Assembly: GCF_014851395.1 (NCBI RefSeq) | Contig: NW_024044681.1 | Location: 6,644,879 to 6,708,878, forward strand | Source of the DNA: Micropterus salmoides | Taxonomy: Eukaryota; Chordata; Actinopteri; Centrarchiformes; Centrarchidae | Length of the DNA: 64,000 nt | Direction: 5' to 3' | Shown here: piece after piece, positions 1-14,600 of the stretch | Layout of the letters: the number at the start of each line of letters is the position of its first letter | Numbering within the stretch: position 1 is the first letter of the stretch | Translations under genes and position numbers: made by a program | Notes under the pieces: generated by a model | What the model was told of the DNA's origin: nothing | What the model saw: only the letters and a program-made list of their open reading frames with translations | The model's database searches: none

Positions 1-3000
1 GTGCGGCGTAGCTGGCGTGGAGGAGTCCCTGCCGCGAGGCGCTCAGGTGGCTGTAGTGCAGCGCCTGCAGGACGCCCCACAGGTGCCAGCTCAGACGGTA
101 ATCCAGACGCTCCCAGGTGACAGTCAGAGGGTCCAACAGCTGCTGCAGGCTGTAGTGTCTGCAGGAGGACACGCAGAGAGACACGGGGGGCGTTAAAGGA
201 GCGTTACGCTGTTTTCACTCGCCGTGGCTAGTTCTGCTCAGCTGTAAAATGTCTCTAACCCAGAGGACAAAGGTTAAGCTGCATTAGCATTAATGCTACA
301 TCGATTCATCTGCAGGTAATTTCTTTGATTCATCAGTTGTTTGTTTGTTCTGTAAAATGTCAGAATGTTCAACAGCCTGACAAGATGTAGGAGGCGCTGC
401 GAGTACGAAGAGCCGATCAGATGATGCATTTTAACAGAGAGATCATCAGGCAGTGCATTAGAAGATGTGGACAAGGTGAATAAAGCTACAGCTGGAGGGA
501 AAAGGTGAGCTGCTTTGGTTTAAGTTTCAGAGAGAGAGAGTATAACATGTTGCCTGCTAATAAATCCAGAGGTCAATTCCTGATGTATCATGTGAAAATA
601 AAAACTGCTTCACACAGACCCTGCAGTCGGTATCAGCCAATCAGGTTTCCAGCAGTCAGAGGACTCTTATTTAAAATGTCTTGTTGGATGAATTGTCCAA
701 GTGACATAACACAAACTGAGATATCGTCACACCTCAGGAGCTGGAACCAGAGATGGAAACAATTCAGATCAGAACTGTGATCTTATGATGGACTAATCAT
801 TTACTAGGTTTATCTGGTTTATCTGGTTTACTTTGACCCATACGAGGATATATCTCGGCCTCCCCTTCTTTTAGTGACTCTCTCATAAGTAACCACTTCA
901 TAAAAGTGAAATACTAAAATCCTGAAAGGAGGCGGGATCTGGTTCGCCAGTTTGAGGTCACAGCGTCTGATTAATTCCCTCAATAATCTATGATCAATAT
1001 TTCTGTCCAGCCAGAACCCCGTCTGATCGTCCCGACAGTGACTGATCACATTTAGCTTCCTGTTCTGATATTCACTGTAACTCTGTTGTCTTGGTGCCGT
1101 GAAGCTGAAGTTTTGCCACTGGATGGCGTCGTGGAGCCGAGCGATTCAGCCGAAACACAACACAGGTTCCGCTCGTCTTCCTGCTGCAGACAGGTGAGCG
1201 GTGCGGCTGGTTTACCTGTCGCTGTAGAGCTTGAGCAGGTGGAAGCAGAGGTCGTGCAGCGGCCGCTTTGACTCCTCCTCCTCCTCATCATCATCCATTC
1301 CCGGCTGCTCCTCCTCCAGGTACGGAGGCAGGGGAGGGCAGGCGTACTTCCCCCCCTCACACGAGCCCTGCAGGACAGAAACGACGCACGTAGTCTGAAT
1401 CCAGCCTCTCGGCATGTAAGACTAAATGAAGATGAAGGAAAACGACTAAAAAAGAAACTGGGATCAATGAAAGCAGCTCACCTGGAAGGCGGCTTCATAT
1501 TTGGCGAGGGCGTCGGCCACGGAGGCGGTCGGAGGCAGCATGTACCAGAGGTGGACGGCCACGCAGCGCTTCCAGTCCAACTGAGAGCACACGTTCACCA
1601 CCGACTCAGACGACTGCCACAGCTGCAGGGACGGACAGGAAACGGCGTCAAACAACCGCACGAGTCTGTGTCGTCCGTGAAATCATTATTTCAAGAAGTA
1701 CGTGACCACATTCAGAAGATGTTCTGCATAAAGGAAATACTTCAGATTCGAGAGAAGCCGGTAAATGTCAGCACAAGTTTTTTTAGTTTGGATTTCATTC
1801 TCTAAATTCAAATTAGCTTTATTGGCATCAATGTATAGCAACAATATCGCCAAAGCTACATTTAAATTACATAAGGACAATTAATTTTATTAAATAAGGA
1901 AATAAAACAAAAGTTGTGTTAATAAAAATTTTAATATTAGTAAAAAATATATAATATAAAATTCCGTAAAAATTAAAAATAAAAGTAAATAACACAAGCG
2001 TGTGTGTTTTAGAAAATTAATTAAAATAAACTAAGTAAATGACTAACGTGTGTGTATTATAATAATAATAAAAAATTTAAATAAATAGATAAAACCGTAA
2101 ACGTGTGCGAGTGTGCGCACGCGCGTGCGGGTACAAGATAAATAAAATTTATTTTAAAAAAAACCAAATCTGGCTCAAATGTGAGATTTAAAAACAACAA
2201 TTACTAAAATATCAAACAATCAAAATAATAGTCATTTGAAAATTAGTGCAATTATTTATCGGTCTGAGTTCGAGCATGAGACATATTCTGCAGCAATTAT
2301 TTGACGTTTGGGCGTTTCTCTTTCTCAAAACAGGAAATAAATTCAAGTCTCGTACCGGTTTCCCGGCGAGCAGCGTGAAGATGCGCAGTCGTTCCTCAGG
2401 CAGGTAGCTGTCGGTCTGCATGCGGCTCCAGTCGGCCAGCTGAAGGGCCAGCAGGTCCCGGCAGTACTGAGAGCCCGTGGCCTGAGACAGCAGCAGGGAC
2501 AGCCGGTGGTCTCCTGGGGACAAACAGCTGAGCGTCAGCAGGGACACATCTGTAGTCGATTCTTCAGTCCATACGGGAACAGATTCAGTTCAGACGATCC
2601 AGCGCTCTGCGGCGGGTCCAGCTCATGCTTTATGGGCCGAACTCAGAGATGCTCTGATTCAGCGTGACGCTTTTTTTACAACATGTATGTAAGTTATCGT
2701 TTAAACAGACTAATTTTTCAAGAAAACGCTGCATCTGGACTCTCCACAGTCCGGTTTGACATGATTTTCTTTGGTTCTGCAGCGGTGACACCCGGGTTAA
2801 CATGAAAGTCTCCTCACCTTCCTTCTGCGCGAGGCGACACGCCTCACTGATGCGGTTGCCCGTCAGGTAGCTGAAGACGGCCTCCGTGTGGCGACCCTTC
2901 CCCGCCAGCGCCGCCTCCTCCTCCACCCTGCCGGTGGCTCCGCGGGCCAGCCAGGCCGAGAAGGTCCGCCTCCTCTCCAGCTGCTGCTCATACTCGCCGC

Positions 3001-5635
3001 GCGCCTCGACGTCTGGCTCTTCGTCCGCGGGGCCCAGACGGCCCCACAAGGCCTCACACAGGGTCCAGACCTCGGCCCAGGAAGCCAGGAGGGCTGCGGG
3101 AGGACAGAGAGGGTTAAATCTAATTTTATCAATAACTTTACACATCATCGTTTCAACCCCGCTCGTCTGCATCACTTACGGTCCGCGTCTCCCTGCTTGC
3201 GGTTCAGCTCCGTGATCCACTCGGCGTACTCGTGCAGCGCCGCCACGCCGGGCTGCGGGCGGACCAGAGGGCAGGCGGAGGCGTCTGTGGTGTCGACTGT
3301 GCTGTGCTTCAGACAGATCTCCAGGGGGCGCTGCAGCACCGCCTGGCTCTCCTCATCCTCCTCCTCCTCACTGGCCTTCACTGCTGGAGGCTCCGGACCC
3401 ACCAGCTGCTCCAACACCACCTTATAGGGGCTTTCGATCAGCCTGCGGGAGAATGTAGAACCGCATTTCGATCATATGACGTCCGATCAGTCGGGAACAT
3501 CAACAGTTTTCAGTCTGCGAGGGATAAACTGAACTTTAACGTGCAGCTTCAGCTGCGTGTCTTACGGTTTGCTCCTGGCAGGTTTTGGCAGGAAGCTGAA
3601 GTCTGTTTTGGTGATCAGTTCTTGGTGGTCCAGCCGTTTGGCCGACGGCGAGCTCAGCCGGTGGCCGCAGTGCGCCAGCGTCCAGCCGGGACCCCACCCC
3701 ACCCGAAACGAACGACCCGCAAACAGGCCGGCGTCCATCAACAGACTCCCCTGAAAAACGACGACACCAAAGACAAATGATGACTTCAGAGCAGCGATAT
3801 TCAACTCAAAGAGGTCCAGTTAGAGAAAACTTCTAACATCATAACGACTACCTGGTGTCATAACGTCAAGTTGTATCAACATGTTTTTAATCAACAACTG
3901 GCCGGCCAATCAAACAATAGTTCACATCAAACTGGAGGGAGAATAATTAATAACTACTCTAATAATAAACTCTAAATTTAAGTAAACTTAAATGAAGTGT
4001 AGTCTTAACTTTCATTCCCTCTTAAATACAACTTTCTCTTGTTCAATGAGAAAGTTGTGGCTTCGATTGGAGAAAAAAAATGTACATGTAAGAATCTGTC
4101 CGTTCTTGATTAAAAGCCGTGTGAAATCTCTTTTCTCTTTCGTCTCCCTGTATCTCGCCCGCAGACTCGACTCTCGCTATGCTTATCTGAACACACAGTC
4201 CGAACCCGGACTGCAGAGAAGCAGCTGCGCTCCATGAAGATGTTAGTGATCAGAAAAGTTTCACAAACTACAAAGTAAAGGTGGCGATTCTTCCAGAGGA
4301 ACCGCTCCGAGTGAAGCTACTTCTCATCTGCTGAACAGAAAGCTTGAACATGTCACTTAAAGAAACTCAAACCGCCGTTTGGAAGGTCGTAAGATCATTT
4401 TGCACAGTGTCTGGGCGTTTCGGCGTTTGATCCGCATTCATAAACCTACGGACACTTGTTTTCATTTCCCTGAGGAGATTCAGGGTGTGTCCAGCAGGTC
4501 AGTCTCTTTTGAATGTTCTTCAGAAATCTTCAAAGTAAAAGCTCTCAATAAGCTTGTCATAAAGCATTGCTGCACAAAAAGTTCTCACGCTTTTATTTTG
4601 GAGGCAGTCACTTGAGAGGAAGTGACCAGCCGCTATAAATTCTTTATTTTTCTGCTATCAAAGCGATCTGTGTGACAAAGTGAATGAATCAACGGAACGT
4701 GAACTGGAACTCTCTGGATCTCTGCGCTGACGGGTGAATATCAAACAGAGTACCAACCTTCCCCTGAGTGACCGACTCTTTGAGGGGGACGGGGCCGCCC
4801 AGCCGTCGGACGCCGACCGTCCTGACGGAAGGCTCTGGAGTTTGGTGCGGCAGCAGGAAGGACGAGGGGCCCGGCCCCGCCCAGTGTAAGGGCCGAGAGG
4901 GTTCGACGGCTGCTGGAGACGCCCGGGACAGAGGAGGAGGATGATGAAGAGGAGGGCGGGGAGAATCTGACAGCTGAGCGAGGAAGCCGGAGGTAAAGCG
5001 AGCCTGAAGGAGGCCCCCAACTGCAGAGAGAGAGAGAGAGAGAGACTCGGTGTCACGATTTCCAAAATAAGACCTTTAATCCAGACTGATCTGCCTGGAG
5101 CGTCACCACTGAGGGTCCCTGAGGAACCTTCCTGCATAAATAAGAGCTGAGGTCCGTTTCCCCTACCGGAGTGTCGGCTCTGAGCTCCCGGCACCACGAT
5201 GCGAGGGGACGAGACGTTAGCGGGCCCCTTCGTCGCTCCCGGGTCCTGGAACATGTCGCTCTCCTCCTCGTCCTCAGCAAACAGAGACGCCTTCATGATC
5301 TGCCGACACAACAGGACAAGATTTGACGCTTTTATTCTGGCGGCGGCCTCATGAAAGTGATGCGCTTCCCGTTTGGTGGACGAGGCAGGTACCTGCAGGG
5401 TGTGAGGGTTGATGCCCAGAGAGGACGCCATGTGGCTGGACGCCGAGACGCCGTCGTGCTCTGCGGAGATCAAACCTCCGAGCTTCCCGCCGGCCGTGTC
5501 CATCAGGCCCCCCAGCAGGTCGCCGTCCTCCTCTCCTCCCAGCATGCTCTCTGTCGGGAAGCTCTGGGTGATGTCGGCCATGTCGCTGTCCAGCTCCGCC
5601 ACGCCGCCCGGGAGCTCCATGACAACAGTGGACTG

Positions 5636-5671
<36 letters not shown>

Positions 5672-8600
5672 ATAAGAGTGTGAACAAACGGGTGGAGGAG
5701 CAGGCGGCTGATCATCTGTGAGTTCAGGTCGTCTTTGTTTGTTAAACTCTTCCCACGTTGTAGCGAGTTAAAGAAACAATCTGAGGTTTCATATTTATAA
5801 AAATTAATAGTTAACATTCCCTCGACTGGCCTCTGTGGCCGATGGATTGTCGTCTATTTGGACGCACATCCTGATCCAGATTATCATTTTGATTAAAACT
5901 CCTCCTTTCGTGTTCCACAGCCGACTTTCCTCCAGACACACAAGACAATTTAAAACTTTTGATTTAATCGCTGGAACCCTGCGACCAGCTCAGCCTTTTA
6001 ATCTCATTTATTACAGAAGAGACGCTGTTCTTCACACAAACTTTACAGACCAAAGATTAAAACGTCAGCTTTAGAACTTTATTCGTTTCTTTCATTAAAT
6101 GCATAATATGAAGATTAGTACAATCTTGTGTCACACATCTTAAAGAGTCTAAAAAATCTTTTACTTGATGGATTAACATGACAGAAACTCTATAGTTGTT
6201 GTTTATAATACAATAACACCAGCACAGATATTCTTAAACCTTAAAAACATGGACGTCTGACCAGAAAACGTTTCCTGAAGAGTGAAAATACATTTTCTCT
6301 CCCCCCAATTACTCATTAAGTTACAAACATTTTCCAACACTTACATACGTGTGTGTGTGCGTAAGTTGTGAAACCTCCACTCAAGTCAAAGCAGCAGAAT
6401 CAGAGCTGAACATTTTCTGATTAAAGAATACAAACGTATAAACTCTCTCCCCTGTTCGCTCAGCAGAGACGCAGAGCACGAAAACTACCCTGTTAGATGT
6501 TCAAGATTCACCCTGTCGTAATAAAAAACAAGCCGATTAAACAGCCGGCACGAGGGCACGATGGGGATAATAGATAGTTAATAGCTTAAAGTTTCTCCTA
6601 CACACGATTGAAGTGACCGACGTGTTCGGTTCTGTTTCAACTGCAGACACCAAAACTGATTAGTTCAAGTCATTTAAGCAAAAGACATTTCGTGCTTCCT
6701 GCCAGCTCCGTGCGAGGACTTGCTGCTTCTCTCTGTTGACTGATTCTCTTTGGGTTTTCATTTACTTTAGTCCTGGCTAACTGATGGATATGTTCCAGTA
6801 TTTTATAGAAGAAAGTAGTTAAAATAATCTGCAATTCATCGCAGGATCTGCAGCAAAATGATTGTTCACCGCGGTTTTAAACCTTTTCACGAACGGAGTT
6901 TCGGCAGATTCTCCTGCAGAGATCTGTGTTGCAGCTGCTTGTTGAAGTTTTGGATTTCTTCCTTTCACTGATGAAAGGTTTCCGGCTTCAAACATCAACG
7001 TCACACCGACTAAATCTGTGTCCTCTGTCTCTCTACCGTCTCAGTTTACACACACTTTCCTGAATGCATCTTAAAATATGACCTCTGCTCGTTCCCTGCG
7101 AGGACGTCCGGCTCATTTACAGCTCTAACCAGCGTTCACTCGTCTGTTTGCTGACGCCATCCTGACCCTGATTCACTGTTAAATCCTCTAACTGAACAGC
7201 TTCTAATCTCAGCTCTCTGTGAAAACATTACATTTATCGATACAGAACTGATTATTCGGTTTAAAAAAAAAAAAAAAAAAAAAATAGAAGAAGCTCCAAA
7301 CCACAAATGGACAGCTTTCACTCTGAAAGGTGGAGCTCTAATCAGGACGCTGCATGAAAACGCTAACATGTAGAAAATATGCGAGTTGGTCACAAAAGGA
7401 CAGAAAGTGACGTCACTGCAGAAGAATCACTGAAACTCCAATAAAACACGAGCTGCTGCCACCAAACAGCAGGATTCAAGCAGGAGTTTGAGTGAAACGC
7501 TCCTTTAATGGCCTCTGGTGTGTCAGTGAGGAAGAGGAGGATGATGATGGGTGTTGATGGGCGCAGGCTGCTCTACCTGAGCCTGTGGCGCCACCTGCTG
7601 CTGGGAGGGAGGGAGCGTCTGCTGCAGCCTGGAGGGAGGAAGCGGCATCGTCGTCTTCAGCTTCTTGGGGTCGGTTTTGGGCGGGACGTCGTCCTCCTCG
7701 TCAGAGTCCTGGAGGCCATATTTGGAGAAATGGGCCACCTGAGAGAGAGAGAGAGAGAGGGGGGAGGAGTCTGTTACACCCGAGCAACTGGCTTCTATCT
7801 GCCCTGATCTTCGTCTTCCAGGTTCGACTTTCCGACACTGCAGCTCACAAACGGGAAGCTCTCACTTCTGTGTTGGAAAGTCGAACACAGAATCAACCAG
7901 CGGTCTCTGCATGTGGCGGCGTGTTCAGAGGTTGACAGACAAAGACACAATTAAAAAGGACTTTCCCTGCGACGTGAACTGAAACCAACGACGACTGACG
8001 ACGGTGAGTTTTGGTCCAGCTCCAACGACTGAAATAACTCAACGCCTCTCAGCGTTCTCACCTTCGTCGGTCACACCGCTCAAAGTAAAAACACAACTTC
8101 AGGTGACGCCGACTTATAACCAGATCTCTGTGCGAGCAGCGGTAACTGACCTCGAACACCCAGGATCCGGTCTCAGGTCTGTACTCCAGGAAACGGGCTC
8201 CCTGTTTGCGCGAGGCTTTCTCCAGCCGCCCCTCGTAGTTCATCTCAGTCAGGCGCTCGGGGCTCCTGATCTGAGTGCAGGTCGTCTTGTCGTTCGGCCA
8301 AACGCCGTCCAGAGTCACTTCGGCTCGCCTGCGACCACACAGAAAAAAAATAAAAGATGATTTATGACGAGGGCACGTTGAAGCAACCGTTTCTCCCCGA
8401 GACCGTCCCACGACTGGTCAGCTATTACTAAACATTTCAGAGTTCCTGGCGTCACTTGGTCTGCTGTCGCTCACCTGTTAAGCCCCTCCCCCTCTGGCGG
8501 CTTGTTTTTGTCGTCCGGGTACACGATGACCTCTTTGCGTCTGAAGTGGACGATCTCGTCCAAGTTCAGTCCCGTCACGTTCACCTCGCCGGGGAAGAAG

Positions 8601-11600
8601 ATGGAGCCGTAGCCTGTGAGGGCCAATCAGAGCAGAGCGATCAGGCTGGCGGCAGAGAAACTCAAGTTGATCTCATGTTTACTGTTAACGAGCTGACGTG
8701 TGTTTATGTGTGCGAGTAAAACGCTGCTCAGAAAGAATCGTCAGTTTCAAAGAGCGTAAATATCAGGCAGGTTAGATTTGCGGTGGCGAGCGGGCGGGCG
8801 TTACCTTTCCTGCCGACAGTGAAGTTCTCCACCACGCACTCTCCGTTTTCATCCACCATCTCGGCCAGATCCTCCATGGAAGGGATGGTGTAATAACCCA
8901 CACGGTTCAGAACGATGCCTGCAAACAGGAAACACGGTGTGATATTGTGCAGCTCGTCAAGGACAACCAGTCACCTCTGACCTCACAAAGTTCAAGTTCC
9001 AGTGAAGGAAATCTTAACACGTCTTTTTCCACTACAACAACGTTTCTGTCCACTGATCTCCCCCATTTTTCCTTTGATGTCAGTACTTGTGTTTTTGCGT
9101 TTTCTTTTACTGCAACGTGCACATTTCCTCTCGGGGACAAGTCTGAGCTAAAAGTGTCTGAACTGTGTCAACAACTTTATGCTTTAAAATGATTCGTACA
9201 GCGATCTCTCGACGCTTCACCTCAGGGATGGGAATTTCTGGCACCTCAATACAATTTATGAGGCTACGGTGCGACTGGAAAACCAACAGGGTAAAGATGG
9301 ATTTTTCTCACTGTGTGACTACTTGGTACTATTAAAGCAAAGTATTTGTAACAATCCCAACAAGCAGGTGGTAATAAAACGCAGATATTTAATGTTACAT
9401 CATATAAATGTTAAAACATAACAGCATTATTACAGACCTCTGCTGCTGCCGCCGTTTTTATTTCTGATGCTGCTGTGAGTCACATGGGGGTTGAACTACA
9501 CACTTTACAACGCTCCAGCCAAACCACGCTCACTCCACCTTTATATATATCTGTTCCTTTTTCGTCTCGTCTAGTGAAGTTACATGTTTGTTTCTTGTAA
9601 TCTTGTATTGAGCGCCGTGGGCCTCCAGAAACGGCATTTGGTTCATAAATGTACTCGCGCATGAATGACAACAAGCTTGAACTAGCAGCCGAAAAGCTTA
9701 TCCAGCAGTTGGAACACAGTCAGACGGACACGCTGTGACCTGCACTGTACATTTACAGCCAGACTGAAACGTAGCGCTCATCTTTTCCTTTGCTTTCACC
9801 GTCACGTAGCTGTCCTTTGAAGGTTAACAGTTTTGGTCGAACGCGGTGTGAAAGCGTTCGTCTCTGACCTGCTGGGTGAGGAGACTGCTGGGACTCCTGC
9901 TGCTCCTCCCCTCTCTCCTCCTGCAGAGACTCCTCCCCCACAGACCCCGACATGTCCTCGCTGCTCAGCTGAGGATGAAACAAAGTAGAGAAGTAAAACA
10001 CTGCAACATTAAATACGTAATCTGACAGTAACGTAAACATTCATTCAGCTGACTACTACGAACTCATTTGGCTGAAAAACTGTTTGTTTACGAGGACGTC
10101 AAAACAACAATCTGCTGTGTGAAAACCCAACGTCTTCTCTGTGTTTGTATCAAAAACAATGTTTGAGTTTCTCGACTCTGAACAGAATATGAACATAAAT
10201 GTCAGCGCTGTCGTCTCCCTGTGCGGCGTGTGAATGCTGCCTCTGTTTATCAGACGGCCTCCAGCTACGAGCTTTTTCAGACCCGACAGCGTAACACAAG
10301 AACAAATCCAGATCAGACTCCTGACCTCCAGTCCGTTCCGGGCCGGCTTGTGCATGTTGAGGTCGCTGATGGTGTCCTGCAGGCTGGTCTGGGTGCGCCC
10401 CTGCGGGATCGGCTTGGCGATGGGGTTGACGTAGAACTGGGTGACCTCCGGGTCGTCGTCTGCCTGGCCGCTGGGGCCCGGCACCTCCCTCGAGTCCTCC
10501 TCCTCCACGTGACTGCACACAGGACAACAGGGCAGAAGGGGGGACCGATTAAAACCAGAATCCACATCATCAGACAACTAATCCACCATGAGAGAGCGGA
10601 GCGTGTTCAGACCTGTGTCCGTTCTGTGGATACTCTGAAGGCGAGGCGAGGTCGTCCGTCTCTTTGCTGATTGGACTGCTGTACTGACTGCTGTTCAGGT
10701 TCTTCAGCACAAGTTTCTTGATGCTCTTTCTGTGAAAAAAAACAAACAAACAAACACGCCAACAGTTAACAACACAGAAGGAGACTTTGCGGCCGCGCGC
10801 TCAGACAGATCCTGTCGCACGGGCGATCAGATGACCACCTGGGGATGAAGGCTCCGTTGGTGAGAGAGGGCTCGTCGTCATCCAGGCCATCAAAGAGCTG
10901 CGACTTGGAGGCCCCTGATGATGTCAGCGCTTTGGGGCGGACTCTGGTGGCAGGTCGAGGGGTCAGCTTGTAGTGTGTGGGAGTGGTCAGAGCCTTCTGG
11001 GCCGTCGGATTGGTTGGTTTCAGACGCTGTCAGCACACAGAGAAGTTGTGATTGGATACACAAACCGTTTCAGAGCTTTATTTTTAACCTTTAAATCTTA
11101 AGAAGCCTCAGCGGCGCTTTTCTTTATTCAGCTTTCTGTTGCTTTGTGTAACACAAATGAAGTCTAGAAACATTACTGAGGACGGCTTACAACTAAAACG
11201 AGGTGAAAAACAAAAAACAGCGGGCAGCATCACTCACCTCCTCTTTCTTCTTGGGGTCCAGCAGCTGGTTTCTGAACAGCGGCGAGTCTCCGTACGGCGA
11301 GTACGCCAGACCGCTGAGCTGCTGCTGCATCATGGCCTGCTGAGCGGCCGCCGCACTCGGATCTGTGAGCGCTGGAGGAGAAAACACACCTACACTTAGT
11401 CAGGGCCGAATGAAATCTGATTTAACTTTTGCAAGATTCTGTTTTCATTTTTCTGAATTCTGTGTGTTACGATTTTGAATTAACATTCTGTCATCAGAAA
11501 ATATTACAAAATTTAAATCAATACACGCTAAGAATCTAGCGTATGTGATCCAACGCAGACCTAAACAACCACGACACAAACGCATGGCTCAACACAGAAG

Positions 11601-14600
11601 GGCCAACTCCTCAGGCCAAGAGTCTGCAGTTTATTTACATCTGAAGCACAGAGGACACTCCAGGACCACCAGGTGCACATTTTAGACAGGAAGCCATCTA
11701 CACCCGGGTTGACAAGCCGCTGTTGAACAGAGGAGGGGGTCTACGCCACCACTTACAATGCAGCCAAGCATTTCCTCTTGGCCTCAGGTGAGGATGCCAA
11801 CGACGGTCGTTCAGACTCGGCCACGGGTGGCTCCAACGACCGTGACGACTGTCGTTACAACAACCAGGAACACTAACAAACCAGCGGTATCGATGACCCG
11901 GACCAACGACCCCACTGAGCTTAAATAGCTGAGTTTCCCTGCCTCCAACGAGGGAGGAAACGTCTTCTAGCTTCTTCAACAAAGTCCATTTGCCTTCGAC
12001 TTTAACCTTCTTTGGATAACCATAAGAAATGCCTTCATTTTAAATCCCCAGAACACGTGTGATTCGGCAGCTTTCTCTGTTTTAACATCCCACCTTAGAT
12101 TTGTAAGAAACAGTAACGCCGCTGACAGGACTGTCTCAGTGGAAGAAGCTGTCAGTCAGGGAGCAACGGCAGTCGCTTTTTATGGAGCTCATGCGTGAAA
12201 AGCTGGATTCACACGTGGCTGCTGATCCACACATACGGAGCACAAAGATCCCCAACTTCTTAACATCAGGGAACTGGTGTGCGGCGTTGACTTCACTCCC
12301 TTTAGTGCGAAGCTCCTGTCCTGAGGTTATGCATGACTGCATGTCAACAAGTTCGAGTAGGAATTTCCCCATCTGTCAGACGCCGGCTGCGTTTCCTAAC
12401 GCCAGTAAGCCGAGCGAATCCTCTCGGAAGCATTTGCCATAAAAAAGTTGAACATATACGCACAACTGTGTAGTATCAGCCGTCTGTGGACTCGAGTCCT
12501 GAAAACATCCGTAGCTGGAATTTCAACCCTGCGAGTAGCTGAAAGGTCAGACGGGGACATTTATAAAAGCGGATGACGCCAGTTTTAATTTTGTCGTCAT
12601 TTAGCACCTCGTCCACAATAGCAAGCATGCGGTCTTTCACCGTTTCAGAGTCTGCGAGTGGCTTTTTCCTTCTTTGCCAAGATCCAGGAAACAAAGAGAC
12701 GCTGCCGTGGCTCTCTCGCCCCATGCGAGACGGCACCGGCGTCACGCAGCTCAGACTGCAAGATGCAAGCTCTTCACTGTCGCGTCCCTCCGCTGTGACC
12801 CCTCTGCAAAGTTAGCCACAATCTCATCGCAAATTAAACACACCGGTTTGGCGGGGAGTTAAGAAAAAGGCAGGTTAAACTGGCGGCTTTCACGTTTCAG
12901 TAACTTTAGAGCAAAGATGTTTTGGTGCCAACAGTTAGTGCTCGGCACTCACATGGCGATGTGTCTACATCCGTTAGACCGCACGATCGCTGCTGAGCAC
13001 GTGTGTCTTACAAAGATTATCTGGCTCACTCGTCAGCTACTTCCATACAGGACAGGCTATGTGTAGTTTAATTACTGTCCCATTTCACAGGAGGAGGTTT
13101 AAACTGCTTTAAACAGAGTAAAAACATGTTTTTAGTCAAGACTGATACAAAGGACACGTGATAAACTGCCGGCTGCTCACCGACTGGCTGCTGCGGAACC
13201 CCGAAGCCCAGGCTGCTGGTCCCGCTGTTGAATCCAGTCGCGCCGAATGTTCCCATCGCTCCCAGTGTGCCCAGTTTGTTCTGGTTATTCCCAAACAGAG
13301 ACGGCTGTCCTGTGCCCACTGCTGAACACACAGAGCGTTACATTAATATATTTGTGAGGTCTCTCAGCAGCTCGTTTTTGAGGCGACTGCTCAATTGACA
13401 GGTTTATTTCCTCAGCGGTGGGCAGTAACTAAGTACATTTACTCAAGTACTAATGAGGTATTTGTACTTCAGTATTTTCTCCTTCTGATGTTGTACTTTT
13501 TACTTCAATAAATTTATCAGACAGCTTCAGTTACTTTACAAAGTCAGATTTTTACTTTACTTTTATTAGACAGTGAAATTTATCAGCTTTGATGGTTTAA
13601 AACATTTTTTCAAGTAAAAACTTTTCATGGTTCATGAATGAAAGTTTGCTGCTTTTCCTTTTAATTATTTTGATTTATATGTAATAATTTTGAGCTTTGT
13701 ACTGTTAGACAAAACAAACACAGTGGAGGCGTCACTTTGGCCTCCGGGTCACAGTGAAGACATTTCTCTATGTTTCAAATCAATTAATGTAATAGCAGAA
13801 TTTTACTGTTGTTGAGGTGAAGCTCAGTTTTAACTATTTTGTTTCACACTTAAAATAATAAGTTCCTCAATTAAAAAGTGTAAAATATCATGAACAAAGT
13901 CTTCAGCAGCGGCTCTGAAGGTCTGAACACGTGTTCAGGGGTCATATTTTGCCTTTTCCCCCCTCCTTTATAGAGTTATAAACCTAACAGGTTTGCACAG
14001 AAAACTCCTTCTCCTTCCCTTTTCGAAAGCTAAATGCTCCTCATAACGCACGCCAAGCGGCTACTCCGACACGCCCTCAGAAACACAAACTGGTTGGTAA
14101 CATATACAACTGAACCAGAGCTTTTTACCGGCTTCTCGCTGACCCGCCCTTCTCTGCTTCTGATTGGCTATTATAATACCACCTCTTTAAAATAAGAACG
14201 CCCACTTTTGTTCACCTACTCAATATTTACCAGAGCGTGCCTGTTTGCTCATTTATACATTTTTCATTTTCTTCTTTATTGTGTCTGAAATTGCTGCGAG
14301 CATCTGTTTCTTATGTCCATAAATAATAAATAAAGTCTAAAGACGTCTGTGAAAGTGGTTTAGGACCGTAACTAACGATTACTTTCACTATCAATTTGTC
14401 AATAAAATGTCAGACAACAGTAAAAAAAAAAAAAAAGGTTAATCAGAACCTCCTGAAGGCCAAACTGACGTATTCAAACTGCTTGTTTTTGACCAAAGGT
14501 GCAAAAACCCAAAAGATATTCAGTTTAAAATCATAGACTAAGAAAAGCAGCACACATTTAGAAATGAGACGCTGGAACCAGGGAATGAGAGATATTTTTG

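Larger units (their letters stand above)
5633..7576 (-). other. NUP98 intron with simple repeats and candidate poly(A) site
   Basis: A 1.9 kb intron. It holds the CA microsatellite at its 3' end, a run of about 21 A at 7263-7283 and the candidate poly(A) site near 7509. No transposon was recognised. Confidence 0.75.
1..7726 (-). other. nup98: NUP96 portion of the precursor, C-terminus outside window
   Basis: From Ser882 to the window edge, about 706 residues are encoded, including the VAELDSDMADITQSFP and SSLGINPH segments near the Nup96 N-terminus. After a weakly conserved Pro/Ser-rich stretch (exon 5020-4758) comes the helical scaffold, with blocks such as AGLFAGRSFRVGWGPGWTLA, WTLCEALWG, AVFSYLTGNRISEAC, DWKRCVAVHLWYMLPPTAS and LHDLCFHLLKLYSD. 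The last exon in view ends in RLSWHLWGVLQALHYSHLSA. Roughly 200 C-terminal residues should lie beyond position 1. Confidence 0.92.

Noticed and set aside
4658..5668. Long minus-strand open frame of 336 codons
   Set aside because: It reads through NUP98 exons and introns in mixed frames. Exon borders, phases and similarity support the spliced NUP98 model instead.
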